Shown: positions 11,511-21,659, counted from the first letter of the stretch. The stretch is 64,000 nt of DNA from Diospyros lotus (GCF_014633365.1 NC_068347.1:23830433-23894432); one strand, 5' to 3'. Notes: a model not told the origin generated them from the sequence alone. Numbers and translations: made by a program.

Positions 11511-11655
11511 AGTTTCTTCTTTTTTTTTTTTTTTTTGTAAATAAGAAATATATAGAACAAAAAAACAAGCGCACAAACGTCTACAAACACAGCTGGGCCA
11601 AACCTCGAGCAGAGCACAGAACTACAACACTAGCCATCCCAAGGCAAAAAGAGGC
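11511..11655 (-). mobile_element. 5'-truncated L1-type LINE tail inside T6
   Basis: A run of about 20 T on the + strand followed by GTAAATAAGAA is the complement of a LINE 3' end with poly(A). The next 130 bp are closely similar to 51392-51510, the 3' end of the LINE downstream of CNOT9, so both belong to one family. It separates T6 gag from protease. Confidence 0.7.
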
Positions 11656-11719
11656 CACTTCACCTATCATATCCCTTGCTCTCACCGGTAACCCCACTAC
11701 TTGCTTTACTAAGTCCTTA

Positions 11720-12660
11720 TCTTCTCTTGACCCCTGGATCTTCAACTCTAGTGCCACCAATCACATGTCTGGTAATCATTCTCTTCTATTTCATATTCAA
11801 ACTTTGAAGTCTCTACCTCCTGTTACATTGGCTGATGGCTCTCATGCCTCAGTCGTGGGTATCGGCACTGCGTCACCCTTTCCTACTTTACCATTGTCGT
11901 CTGTTTTACATTTACCATGGTGTCCCTTTAATTTGCTTTTTGTAAGTCAACTCACTCGTAGTCGTCTTAATTACTCTAAAACATTTTTGTCTGATTCTGC
12001 TCTTATTCAGGACCAGATGGACAGTTGGCACGGGGCTTGAGTCTCATGATTTCTACTATATGTCTCACCCTACTTAATCAGTGGCATGCACGACGACTAC
12101 TTCCCCACTACAGGTCCATTATCGGTTAGGGCACCCATCTCTTCCCAATCTCAAGAAGATGGTTTCTAGTCTCTCTAATATTTCTTCCTTAAAGTGTGAG
12201 TCTTGTCAACTTGGGAAACATAGTCGTAGTTCTTTCCCAAGTAGAGTCAATAAACATGTTAGTTCTCCTTTTTCAGTGGTCCATTCGGATGCATGGGGTC
12301 CTAGTTGTATTAGTTCAAAAGACGATTTTCGTTATTTTGTAACCTTTATTGATGATTTTTCTCAAACTACATGGTTATATTTAATGAAAATGCGTTCAGA
12401 ATTGTTTTCTATCTTCACTACATTTTGTGTTGAAATTAGAACTCAGTTTAATGTGCCTATCTGTGTTCTCTGTAGTGATAATGCTCTTGAATATTTGTCC
12501 TCATCATTTAAATCCTATATGGAATTTAATGGGATTCTTCACCAAACATTGCATCCTGGAACCCCACAATAAAATGGGGTGGTTGAACGAAAGAATCGTC
12601 ATTTAATTGAGACAGCCCGCACGCTTCTTTTTCATATGCATGTTTCACTTCAATACTAGG
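11720..12660 (+). pseudogene. T6 protease and integrase
   Basis: Protease region: DPWIFNSSATNHMSGN with the catalytic Asp replaced (FNSSA for LDSGA), then TLADGSHASVVGIG. At 12081-12572 a GAG-pre-integrase domain (HYRLGHPSLPNLKK, CESCQLGKH) runs into the integrase core (VVHSDAWGP, FIDDFSQTTWLYLM, CSDNALEY). A stop replaces the residue after GTPQ, before VERKNRHL. Confidence 0.85.
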
Positions 12661-13129
12661 ATGATGTTGTCTTAACTGCATGTTACATAATTAACCAAAT
12701 GCCATATTTTGTCTTTAATGACCAAATTCCTCATTCTGTTCTTTTTTCCTCGAGTTGCCTTATATTTTCTTCCTCCTTGTATCTTTGGGAGTACTTGTTT
12801 TGTTTGCCATCTTGCCCTAGGTCATGATAAGCAATCCGCTCGTTCCGTCAAATGTGATTTTCTGGATTATTCACGCCTTCAAAAGGGGTATCATTGCTAC
12901 TCTCCTCAATTAGCTTGCTATTTTGTTTTAGCGGATGTTACCTTCTTTGAATCATTTCCTTATTTTCTCTTTTCGTTAGCCTTCAAAAATCCTTATACAA
13001 CTTAAAATAGTTTCTTTGAGCTTGGTTTGGTCGATTTAGTTTAGTTTTTCTTGAGTTTGGGTGAACTCATAGTGAAGCTAATCATTCTGTTTTTTATCGC
13101 TCTTAGTCTAGCTGTCACATTTTTCTAGT

Positions 13130-13935
13130 GGTATATGTTGATGATATAATACTTACAGGGGATGATGATGTCGATATCACTGAATTGAAGGCATATCTTC
13201 ACCAACAGTTTTAGACTAAGGATCTGGGTTCCTTGAAATATTTTTTGGGTATTAAGGTAGCTCTATCAAAGCAAGGCATCTATTGTTCTCAAAGAAAGTA
13301 TGCCTTGGATATGCTAGAGGAGACAAGGTTGCTTGGATGTAAGCCAATAGATACCCCTATGGATCCGAATATCGAATTGTTACCGAGACAGGGGGAACCT
13401 CTCTCTCACCCTGGGCTCTACCGTCGACTAGTTGAGAAACTTAATTACCTCACAATCACACTAGTATGTGATGATTCGTATTTTTTGGTATATTAAGGCT
13501 ACCCTTGATCGAGGTGTATTGTATCATAATCATGGACATAGTCAAATTGTGGGATATATAGATGTTGATTGGGCAGGATCACCTAGTGACAGGTGATCCA
13601 CATCTGGATACTATGTATTTGTGGGTGGAAATCTAGTCTCTTGGAAAAGTAAGAAACAAATTGTTGTTGCCAAGTCCAGTGTAGAAGCTAAATATAAGGC
13701 AATGGTCATAACAACATGTGAGCTAATGTGGCTGAAACAATTAATTGAGGAGTTAGGAGTTATGCAGATCAAGTCTATGCAATTGATTTGTGACAATCAG
13801 GGTACAATGCATATTGCTTTTAATCCTGTGTTTCATGAGAGAACCAAGCACATTGAAATTGATTGCCACTTTGTTAGAGAAAATGTGCTATCTGGGGATG
13901 TAGTTACAATATATGTGAGTTCCAACGATTAGTTA
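13130..13935 (+). pseudogene. T6 reverse transcriptase end and RNase H
   Basis: VVYVDDIILTGDDD (13131) preserves the YVDD catalytic box. It is followed by LKYFLGIKVALSKQGIYCSQ and PMDPNIELLPRQGEPL (13233-13496), then a Copia RNase H (13611-13932) with [24 protein letters not shown] and DNQGTMHIAFNPVFHERTKH. The N-terminal half of RT is missing. Confidence 0.85.
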
Positions 13936-14200
13936 GCTGATTTACTCACCAAGTCACTTAGAGATTCTCGTATGAATTACATTTATACCAAGCTGGGCAT
14001 GCTTAATATATATACTCCAGCTTGAGGGGGAGTGTTAAATAAGATAAGTAAAGGATATTAGTGTAATTAACTTAAAATATTTGTATATATACTCTCTTGT
14101 ATTATACACTTTTAGTAGAATATACATATATTATTTTATTCACAATAGTAATTGCAACAAAATGTAATTGTTGTTATAGCCCTAGAGTCTTGACAATTAC

Positions 14201-14308
14201 CTGGCTCAATTTGAAAATCTTCTCATTAGATGTGACTTGAATGAGGATCCTTTCTTCACAATGCAAAGGTTTATAAATGGGTTGAGGTTAGCCATCCAAA
14301 GAGAGTGA
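14201..14308 (+). pseudogene. T1 gag continued after the T2 insertion
   Basis: After the right-hand ATTAC the T1 gag frame resumes with LAQFENLLIRCDLNEDPF and INGLRLAIQRE, the usual C-terminal capsid region of Gypsy gag. It is cut near 14308 by T7. Confidence 0.75.
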
Positions 14309-15585
14309 CAGAAATGCAGTGATATGGCACACACCAAAAGGGGGGTGAATTGGTAAATTAAAAATTTCTTTTGAGAAACAGAGACACTCTCGTTTGGTGA
14401 AAAATAAATACGAAATCTTATAAATGATTTAAGTGAAATAAGTAAGAATAAAAATGCTAACAAGATAAATGAAAACAGAGTGCACAAGAGATCAAGATTT
14501 ATAGTGGTTCGGCTCTTCAAGACTAGTCCACTACCTTAGCTACCAACTAAGGATTTTTAAGCAACTTCACTATCAACCCTCTACTCAATACGAGCAGGTC
14601 CTCTTAATGGGCCCTTTAGCTTATGCTAGGAAAATTACAGAAATCGTGGAATTGAGAGTCTAAGAGTACAACTCTTAGTTACAAGCTCTCTCTTTAAATG
14701 AATAATAGAGGCTTAAAATGAATGGAACAGTAAGATATCAAAGCCTCAAAATTAATAATACAGAGAGAAAAATTAAACGCTCGATGTAACAATGAAAGCT
14801 TGGTAGTTCAAGATATTCAATGTATCCAACCGCCTTCAATGCGTCTTCAACCACCTATTTATAGTTGATGGTGGGTAAGTTTGAATTTTGGACTGTTGTG
14901 GGTAGTTGGACGAGCATTAATTGCACCAAAAACTAGCCGTTATAAGTTTCTGTGAAACACATAGTCGACAGATCAAATAGGTTAGTTGACTATTTCTTCA
15001 AATAAAACTAGGCATAGTCGACAGACAAGAAATTATAGTCAACTATCTTTAACACAAATTTCTCATAGTCGACAGATACAAAAATATGAAGAAGATTTTG
15101 AAATTCATGAACAAATATAGTCGACAAAAGAAAAGCCATAGTCGACTATCTTTACATGATAGTCGATAGAGTGAAAAATAGTCGACGGAAGCCTTATATA
15201 GTCGACAGATTAAACCAGCATAGTCGACTATCCTTATGCATAGTCGACTATCCTTATAACATAGTCGACTATTTTTAGGCATAGTCGATAGCATTAAACC
15301 ATATAGTCGACTATCCATTTGAAAAGATTGAAAACTTAACAAATCCTCATTTTGATGTTTTGAAAGCAAGTTGAGATTATCAAAAGTATATTTTGAAACA
15401 AACCACACTCAACATATCTTCTATAGATTTTCATATCTTGCTTCAAACTCATTTATTAAAGATTGATTTTCTCATTCATATAGTAGAGATTGATTTTCAT
15501 ATAGTCATTATCAAAACCATTTTATTACTAAGAGTAAAATATCAGAGAGATCATATTGCACTCCATAGAGACTTTAGAGGAAGCC
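14309..15585. mobile_element. T7: unclassified insertion in T1 gag
   Basis: About 1.3 kb separates two halves of T1 gag. It begins near CACACACCAAAAGGGGGG and contains genic-looking but non-coding AT-rich DNA and a dense cluster of TAGTCGAC motifs (14958-15320). No transposase, LTR pair or clear target duplication is visible and the ends are approximate. A non-autonomous DNA transposon is the likeliest class. The minus-strand open frame across the motif cluster is a by-product of the repeat. Confidence 0.45.
14958..15320. repeat. Cluster of interspersed ATAGTCGAC motifs
   Basis: Eleven exact copies of ATAGTCGAC and at least four one-base variants (TAGTTGAC, TAGTCAAC, TAGTCGAT) lie within about 360 bp. 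Five extend to the full palindrome TAGTCGACTA. Spacing is irregular (15-45 bp), so this is not a simple tandem array. Confidence 0.85.
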
Positions 15586-15589
15586 TATC

Positions 15590-16330
15590 ATAAGGGCATT
15601 GGAAATAAAAAGACATTTTAAGTCCTCAACTCATCTTATGTCCATACAAACATCTAACTCTCATCCATCTAGGTTCTTTCCTTGGCCTCCTCCTAGAGAT
15701 AGCAATGTTAGTAAGGCACACTCTTATTCAACTTCTAGAGATAACACTGCTATGATAGAACTTTTTCCTCCTATAATTCCTATCATAGAACTTCACGTCT
15801 TAATAACCCTTCCATTCAATGCCATCATTGTCACAAGAAGGGTCACATAGTTCCCCATTGTCCTAAACACTCCTTAACTCTAGAGTGAGAACAAGAGCCT
15901 GCTAATGTACCTGAGGATGGAGAAAGATTGATTAATCTATTAGATTTTTCTGGAGAAGAGGAAGAGTTTGATGAAGAAATTGAAATGGATGAACATGTTA
16001 ATATTGTGAGGTGTGTTAACTGAGGAGTATCAATGGTGACGAATGGAAATGCACTAGCATTTTTCAGACCTGTTTTTAGAGTGAGGAGAGAACTTTCATA
16101 AGGTTCATTGAAGGGGGTAGCACCATGAATGTAGTCTTTAAGTCTACAATTAGTCGACTAAACCGTAATGTAGAACCACATCCAAAGCCATTTAGGGTTG
16201 CATGGGTGAACAAAACAACCTTACTAGGCACTGAGAGATGCCTTGTTCCTATTCAATTGGGTGACTACAAGGATGAGATTTACTGTAATGTGTTGCTTAT
16301 GGATCTTGCCCATATTCTTTTAGGTTAGCC
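15590..16330 (+). pseudogene. T1 gag zinc knuckle and aspartic protease
   Basis: A CCHC knuckle CHHCHKKGHIVPHC is encoded near 15820-15865, followed by an acidic linker (GEEEEFDEEIEMDEH). The protease frame from about 16104 reads FIEGGSTMNVV, where the catalytic Asp is now Glu. It continues through 16125-16328 with CLVPIQLGDYKDEIYCNVL and the flap-end motif DLAHILLG. Stops occur just before ATG 16125's region and at 16326. Confidence 0.75.
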
Positions 16331-16500
16331 TTGGCTTTATGACATGATTGTAGTACATTATGGGTGAGAAAATACCTATGTTTTTAACTATAAGGGGAAG
16401 AAACTCACATTGCTACCTACCAAACCTTCTAATAAAGGCACTAGGACCAAGATAAAGCAAGCACCACAAGTACCTAGTAAGAAGCACATCCAACTTATAA

Positions 16501-16607
16501 GGCAAATTTAATGGAATTTGCCAATAGACCATTGTAGCAAAAGAACTTGTTCTGAGTTCCATTAAATTTGCCTCCAATGACTTTTAAATGGTCTATTGGC
16601 AAATTCC
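16501..16607. repeat. Two overlapping perfect inverted repeats
   Basis: GGCAAATTTAATGGAA (16501-16516) is complementary to 16557-16572. The overlapping 21-bp arm 16513-16533 is complementary to 16587-16607. The arms interleave (A-B-A'-B'), so they cannot all pair in one simple hairpin. They lie in T1 where reverse transcriptase should be. Confidence 0.85.
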
Positions 16608-16679
16608 TCTTCTTATTGTTCATAGTCACTCCCCTCAGACCCCTATTACTCTTGTACCTGGTCCTCCTAAAATCCAATT

Positions 16680-17328
16680 TTTTTTTTACTCACTAAAAAT
16701 ATTACCAAACACATCCCTTTTTTGCATGCTGAGATCTGACATAAAATTGTAATAAGTAATGCTTGTCATAGACCTGTTATTGGGGTGCATCATAGCCTAG
16801 GAAACTTAAAGAAAGTGACCTTGTCATGATTCAACCTGAATTGTCTACATATTCTTTCCTAGAACTAATTGCTCAAGCTAGTGGTCCATCTTCCTTCATT
16901 CTTGAACATGGACCTAATGCTTCTTTACTCAATTTGATTAATAATATGAGTATTAATCTTGTTTTCAAGGTGGTGGATTTATCACTTCGTTGAGGTGCAT
17001 TTGAGGCTCTTCTTTTGCCTACCAGAGTTCCTACAAGTCACCAAGTCCCTCCTTTACCATACCTTTTTCAGAAAAAGGGATGTGATGGATTTGTGTTCAA
17101 TGGTGAGATTGTAGCTTCATCCCAAGGAGCTTTTCATAGATTTTCATCAAGTGGAAAGATCATCTAAACCCAGATGTTACATGGCTTCTTGAGGATTGTT
17201 TTCGAGGTTTGGATCCTAAACTCCTGAAGTGGTATTTGCAATCCATCTTATCAACCTTGAATATTCCTACTTGAAAAGGATAGATTCAAAGTTTTGTCGT
17301 CCACTGGGCAAATCCTGCAGATTGAGCA
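16680..17328 (+). pseudogene. T1 integrase C-terminus with chromodomain remnant
   Basis: The remnant LPYLFQKKGCDGF near 17055 leads to a 30-codon open stretch at 17149-17238 beginning KWKDHLNPDVTWLLEDCF. This is the second half of a chromodomain fused to integrase, as in chromoviruses, where it directs insertion toward certain chromatin (family knowledge). The upstream half is out of frame. Before 17040 the sequence is too decayed to assign. Confidence 0.65.
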
Positions 17329-17617
17329 TGGTGGACAAGATAGGAAGTATTTATTAATATATTTTTTTATTTGTTTTAGAATATTTTTGTTTATTTCTTT
17401 CCTAATTAGTTTTGGAAAGATTATATTTCCAAAATTTAGGATGCTAGGTAGGATAGGATTTGATCTTTTATATATTTCCTAATTAGCTAGGATCTCTATT
17501 CTACACAAATCCTTTTGGTACATATTATTAGGCAGGTTTTGATTATTGATATTGAATTTGAGAATTGATTTGAGTAATTGAGTTTACTTCTGCGTTTTTG
17601 TTTTGGGTTTTGCATCA
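17329..17617 (+). repeat. T1 3' LTR
   Basis: It aligns over its whole length with 61873-62233, the 5' LTR of the second copy. Shared blocks include GACAAGATAGGAAGTATT, TTCCTAATTAGCTAGGATCT and TTTTGGGTTTTGCATCA. It is about 70 bp shorter, partly because the other copy has an extra internal repeat of TTAGTTTTGGAAAGATCATA. Confidence 0.82.
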
Positions 17618-17672
17618 CTATATTTTCATGGTGCTTGTGTTCCACCTATACTCCTGCCCCTCCCCCACATTT

Positions 17673-17705
<33 letters not shown>

Positions 17706-17990
17706 GAAAAGAGAAACAATCTTGAGGTTCTGTTTATTTTTCATTGCAATGATTGAGCATTGATACAAGTTATATTGGATGCAAATGAAAAGAAGTGTGG
17801 TAGTCAAGCAAGCACGTGCTGTAGCCAGGACCAATATATTCAAATAACTATTGGTAAAAGGTGTTCTTGAGCTTGCTTTGCCCTTTCATGGAATGGACTT
17901 TCCAGCTTTGCTGAATTATTTAGTGGCAGTTTCCTCCTCCCCTCTTCGTTGACATTTTTTTCTTTTGATGGTCTCTGACATTGTTTACAG
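17618..17990. other. Flank of T1 with (GAAAA)n microsatellite
   Basis: Unique sequence between T1 and the host exon at 17991. An A-run and about eight GAAAA/AAGAA units lie at 17671-17713. The rest is AT-rich and ends in a pyrimidine tract and TTGTTTACAG, the splice acceptor of the next exon. Confidence 0.6.
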
Positions 17991-18922
17991 GTGTCCCTTG
18001 CAAATAGAAGTGCTCAGGTTAATGTAGAATTGGACAAGTTTTTATGTACCAGAGATTATGCTAAGATGCTTTATCCTTGTTTGGAGGTTTGATGCAGCAT
18101 TCCTTTTGGCTGTAATGTGGATTAAGCTTTTTTTCCTCTTTCTGATCCCTGCCCCGCTGCGCAATGCCAGGAATGCCTCATAGTATGCAAAGCAAATCCA
18201 GAGGCAAAAACCTATTTTGTTTAGTACTGTTGCAGACATCATACTTTAGTTTATTTGTAAAACCACTCTTGTAAGCCAGCATTAGTTCTGTTTTTGTCTT
18301 TTACTGTCATGATCATGTTCCCATTTCTAGGTTGCACTTGTGAATAATCTTTATGAAGTGTACACTTTAGACTCCACTCGAATAGTAGATAAATAACACT
18401 CCAAATTATGGATGTGTCCATATTGTGTACACTTTGGGCCATCACTTGAGAGCCAATTAGAACGAATTACGTTATTTAAAAGTTGAAAATCAATTACTAA
18501 TACAAATGATATGGACTCTATCGACTTCGTTGTACACAAATAGAGAATAGATATTAAACTCCTCGTTCACATTTTCGTAATATTTAGAAATTGAAGAGTA
18601 ATTTCACTATTTCAGTACTCTAAATGCATTCCAAGGCTAATTTAGTTATATGCTCGTGTGCACATTTAGATATTCGTATATTTAGTGCCTCCTATGTTTT
18701 GACTATCGCCATATCACTTTCCATTTCCATGCTTTTTAGGCATTACTCTAAGTTGCACTCTTTGATGTTTATCTGAATGTTGTAGTTTTGATTTTTTAGT
18801 ATGTGGATTGCGTGACTTGGTTAGTTGGGACTAACCAGTTAATCCTTCTGCTGATATGGGACTGTTCATTTTTTCTTCTTTTGCTGCAGGTCAACCGATT
18901 AACCCGAATTTTAAGAATGTGA
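17991..18922 (+). CDS. Last two exons of an unidentified host gene
   Basis: Exon 17991-18086 is 96 bp, exactly 32 open codons (VSLANRSAQVNVELDKFLC then TRDYAKMLYPCLE), between acceptor TTGTTTACAG and donor GAG|GTTTGA. Terminal exon 18890-18922 follows acceptor TTTTGCTGCAG and adds VNRLTRILRM and a stop in the same phase. Phase agreement and good splice sites argue for a real gene whose earlier exons are beyond or upstream of T1. The protein is not recognised. The intron 18087-18889 holds nothing else. It is on the same strand as CNOT9, about 2.6 kb upstream. Confidence 0.55.
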
Positions 18923-20291
18923 ACTGCTGAGGTGTGCGTTGTCAAGCTTGCGAAACTATATGCGATTTTTTCAAGGAACAGAGCTGGTATGAATGATGTG
19001 TAGCTGGTTTAGCTTCTGCGGGCTGTATTTTGTGTCCTTTACAAGATTCCAAAGGGTGAATTTTGTTGGGAACTTTTGTATGATTCTGCACCATCTTGCA
19101 TGATAGAAGCAACGATCCTTCAAGTCATCATACTCAATTTTGAATCCCTGTCTCCATAGGACAGCTCTGTAACCATAGCATTTTCGTGAACACAAGTGGA
19201 TTGAAGGATCACTAGTGTTTCATTTGGCCTACTAATGACTACGAAAATGCTTGTTTGAAAAAAAAAAAAAAGGAGAGATCTTTTAAGTCAGCACCCATTG
19301 AAAGAGATTTTGTGCAGAGGTGAAGAACAAGAATGCAAGCATGCGTGTGATGGTTTGGGGGTGAACATTGGGTGGAGTGTAGAGACATTTGAATCGTGTC
19401 TCTGCTCATCTGATTTTGAGAGGACCTTTAACATCTACGAGCTTTTTTTTATTGCATCAACTTCAAGTTCTTCATATTATGAAATATGGATTTGTTTTTT
19501 TTCAAGTGACTCTCATTTTTTAAAATTTATTTATAATTTGGTTGAGGATTTCGGCGTGCGAGATTTGGTAGTAATAACGACGTTTTTTATGATTAGTAAG
19601 ACACGATTTTGAATTGTGAGATTTATTTTATAATAAATAATAATTTTTTTTATAGTGTTGAAGATTTTTAATTTTTGATAACATTGTTTAGAACAGAAAA
19701 CAATTTAGTTTGTTTGAAAAAGCTATTCAAGAACATGTGAAAATAAAAGTTAATACAACAATCAACTAAGGAACGTTGAATTTACTATATTTCTTTTTGT
19801 TTTCATTTTTCATCAAAATTGTGTTTTAATGTTTATTTGTTTTCACGTGACTATATTGTTAACTTTAGTTTATCAATTTATGTTCATTGACCCTTTACTG
19901 CAACATTTATATCTTTTAATCAATTTTTTGAATGATTTGTTAAAGTACAAAATGCTTTTGATGTTATTTTTCATATTATAATTTTTTTTATTTGTTGTAC
20001 ATAGAAATTGACCGATAAATTGACATAAACAGAATTTAAATGATAAAAATATTTCACTCAATTGCAAAATATCTCTCTCATTCCCTTACTTCAGCTACTG
20101 AGATCAAGCATCACTGTCTCGTCATCATAGTTGCACACCCCTCCGTCTGTGTAACAACGATAAAATGGAGAATACAATGAGAGTGAGAGAAAATGTGATA
20201 GCAAGAGTGTTGCTTGCTAAAACAATGAAAATAGAGAGAGAGAAGGGGGTGAATAAATTTTCATGATATATCGTGATATTTTGATAAGTCA
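18923..20291. other. 3' UTR of the upstream gene and AT-rich intergenic DNA
   Basis: 18923 to about 19260 probably contains the 3' UTR and ends at an A-run (19259-19271). Beyond it, 19300-20290 is AT-rich with no credible open frame, splice signals or paired repeats. Confidence 0.5.
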
Positions 20292-20453
20292 TGCTACTTG
20301 TACATCATTTATGTACATTTTAGGCTACACAATACACATAAATGATATAAATACCCCTCATTTCATTGTACCTTAGCGTTTTGAATGAAGACATTTTAGA
20401 CATTGAAACATCATTATGTAGCCCAAAATGTACACCATGATGTATCAATAGCA
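20292..20453. mobile_element. MITE with about 38-bp terminal inverted repeats
   Basis: The left end TGCTACTTGTACATCATTTA and the complement of the right end TGCTATTGATACATCATGGT form imperfect inverted repeats that continue through TGTACATTTTAGGCTACA. The interior is only about 85 bp. The core GGGCTACATAATG-like motif recurs at 20566 and 22164, defining a small local family. Confidence 0.72.
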
Positions 20454-20552
20454 TTTTTCTATTTTGATATCAAAATATTGTGATATCGTCTCTATTAGGT
20501 TGTCAATCAATTTCTATTACTAAATACTAAAATCCTATTATAAATAAGAAAA

Positions 20553-20720
20553 TAATATTGATACATCAAGGGCTACCCCTTGAGTTACATAATACATGTA
20601 AAATGATAAAAATATCCCTTCTTTAAAGTGATAAGGTGAGGCGGTGAGATATATGATTAAAATATTCCTTATCTAAGACGGTGAAATAGGAAGGTGAGGT
20701 GTAAAGGACATTTTTATTAT
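20553..20720. mobile_element. Second, truncated copy of the same MITE family
   Basis: The left end TTGATACATCAAGGGCTAC matches the complemented right end of the 20292-20453 MITE. The interior GGTGAGGTGTAAAGGACA resembles the interior of the 22128-22280 copy. The right inverted repeat is not recognisable. Confidence 0.45.
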
Positions 20721-21209
20721 GGAAAATGCTAGAAAGCCCGACGAGCTTATTGACGGGTTTACTGAAAGAGGGCAAAAAGACAATTTTGCCCCCACGCCTT
20801 ACTTTCTCCCTCTCCCTCCCATGGATTCCCCCATACTCTGTGCGTTTCTCCTGCCATGGCCGTCGACGCGTCTACCTACCGTCGCCTCGCCTCGTCTCCA
20901 TTGCCTCTCTGCCATCATCGCCTTGACTCACATTGCCCTCGTTGATAGTCGCTGCATTAATTGTGGGCGAGGCGAAACGACATAACAAAGAGGCGATAAT
21001 AATAAAGCATGGTGGTGAGACGAGGTGACGATCATGGTAGGAGAGATGTATAGAGCAGGGGTAGTACCCCGCTTTACAAATTTACAAAATGAGGGATAAA
21101 ATTATTTTTTTACCATTTTTCTGTGAGTTGCTTGGTAGTTCCGTTGGGGGCCGTAGATCAACTCTTTTATCATTGTAGTTCAAAATGTAAACTTTTTATG
21201 TGCGGTCGT
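20721..21209. other. Upstream region of CNOT9, possible decayed DNA element
   Basis: A C-rich, non-AT stretch (20790-20950) contrasts with its surroundings. Both ends of 20718-21118 carry GAAAATG/GAAAAATGG-like inverted sequence, so it may be another small DNA element. Open frames here have no recognisable domain or splice context and are not called. Confidence 0.3.
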
Positions 21210-21479
21210 TATAAATACATCCTAAATGTCTGCAAAATAATTTTTATAATCATAAATTTTGTACGACGGACACCTATCCAAGTGCACACCGATGAGCAAC
21301 ATTTGTAAGACTGACACGTATGAGCAGAGGAGGAGGAAGAAGAAGAAGAAAACACCAACTCTCTCAACTCAAAATTCTCAGTCCCTTTGTCACTTCTCAC
21401 AATCGGCAACTGCAAGGAAGAAAGTGCGAGAACAACGGTGGGAAAGCAGTAGTGTGTGAATTGCGATCCCTTCCATTCC
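21210..21479 (+). promoter_or_regulatory. CNOT9 core promoter and 5' UTR
   Basis: A TATA-like box TATAAATA sits at 21210-21217, about 260 bp before the start codon. A GGA/GAA-repeat (21327-21350) and pyrimidine-rich CTCTCTCAACTC (21359-21370) follow, common in plant 5' leaders. If transcription starts near 21240, an upstream ATG at 21320 opens a 99-codon frame that overlaps the CNOT9 start out of frame. A start site downstream of 21320 would avoid this. Confidence 0.4.
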
Positions 21480-21659
21480 ATGGCGAAGCTTCCTCGATCT
21501 CTCTTCATGAACTCTCCGTTCGCCGGCCCCTCGTCGCCGGATCCGAGCGCCAGCGGGACTCAGGGAAGCAAGGATCGCGATATGCAATCACTCCAGCAGT
21601 TGGTGCTCGATCTCAGTGACCGCGGTCTCCGAGAGAACGCTCTTCTCGAGCTATCCAAG
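21480..21659 (+). CDS. CNOT9: CNOT9 exon 1
   Basis: 60 codons from ATG 21480 ([16 protein letters not shown]) to CTATCCAAG, donor GTATAT. Residues 35-60 start the armadillo fold. An in-frame GTG eight codons upstream is not a plausible start. Confidence 0.93.

Larger units (their letters stand above)
9942..14144 (+). mobile_element. T6: Ty1/Copia element with 112-bp LTRs
   Basis: Identical-length LTRs at 9942-10053 and 14033-14144 (TGTTAAATAAG to TTCACA). Primer site TGGTATCAGAGCC at 10054, purine tract GAGGGGGAG at 14024-14032, and flanks ATGGT/ATAGT (one mismatch; the sister LTR supports ATAGT). Gag, protease, integrase, reverse transcriptase and RNase H remnants follow in Copia order. Most of the region between integrase and the RT palm is degraded or deleted, and many stops are present. 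Confidence 0.88.
887..14195 (-). mobile_element. T2: small non-autonomous LTR retrotransposon carrying four later insertions
   Basis: Minus-strand element bounded by a perfect target duplication ATTAC at 882-886 and 14196-14200, inserted in T1 gag. Its LTRs begin TGTCAGG and end TTGACA. Reading the minus strand, a tRNA-iMet primer site abuts the 5' LTR (9586-9596) and a purine tract abuts the 3' LTR (complement of 3774-3786). After removal of T3, T4, T5 and T6 the internal region is only about 1.2 kb and has no reverse transcriptase, so it must have been moved by another element. Its purine-tract end resembles that of T5, the probable autonomous relative. Confidence 0.82.
9599..14195 (-). repeat. 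T2 5' LTR, split by Copia T6
   Basis: The LTR parts 9599-9941 and 14145-14195 flank T6. TGTCAGG and TTGACA ends match the 887-3773 LTR. This copy keeps the undisturbed T3 target site and so shows what the other LTR looked like before T3. Confidence 0.82.
1..17617 (+). mobile_element. T1: decayed Ty3/Gypsy chromovirus, 5' end outside window
   Basis: Outermost element of the left-hand nest. The + strand pieces occur in gag-pol order once later insertions are removed: gag at 86-886 and 14201-14308, zinc knuckle near 15820-15865, protease at 16104-16330, half a chromodomain at 17149-17238, then a 3' LTR ending in TGCATCA at 17617. A second copy of the family starts at 61873 and shares the LTR and gag start, which confirms the assignment. 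Reverse transcriptase, RNase H and most of integrase are deleted. The 5' LTR lies left of base 1, so no target duplication can be tested. Confidence 0.8.

Noticed and set aside
15049..15408. 119-codon minus-strand open frame with repeated SRLY/SRLC
   Set aside because: It follows the TAGTCGAC motif cluster; the repeated residues are translations of the DNA motif and no domain is present.
14309..15585. CRISPR-like array, because of repeated short motifs
   Set aside because: The repeats are 9-10 bp, irregular, in a plant transposon context with no cas genes.
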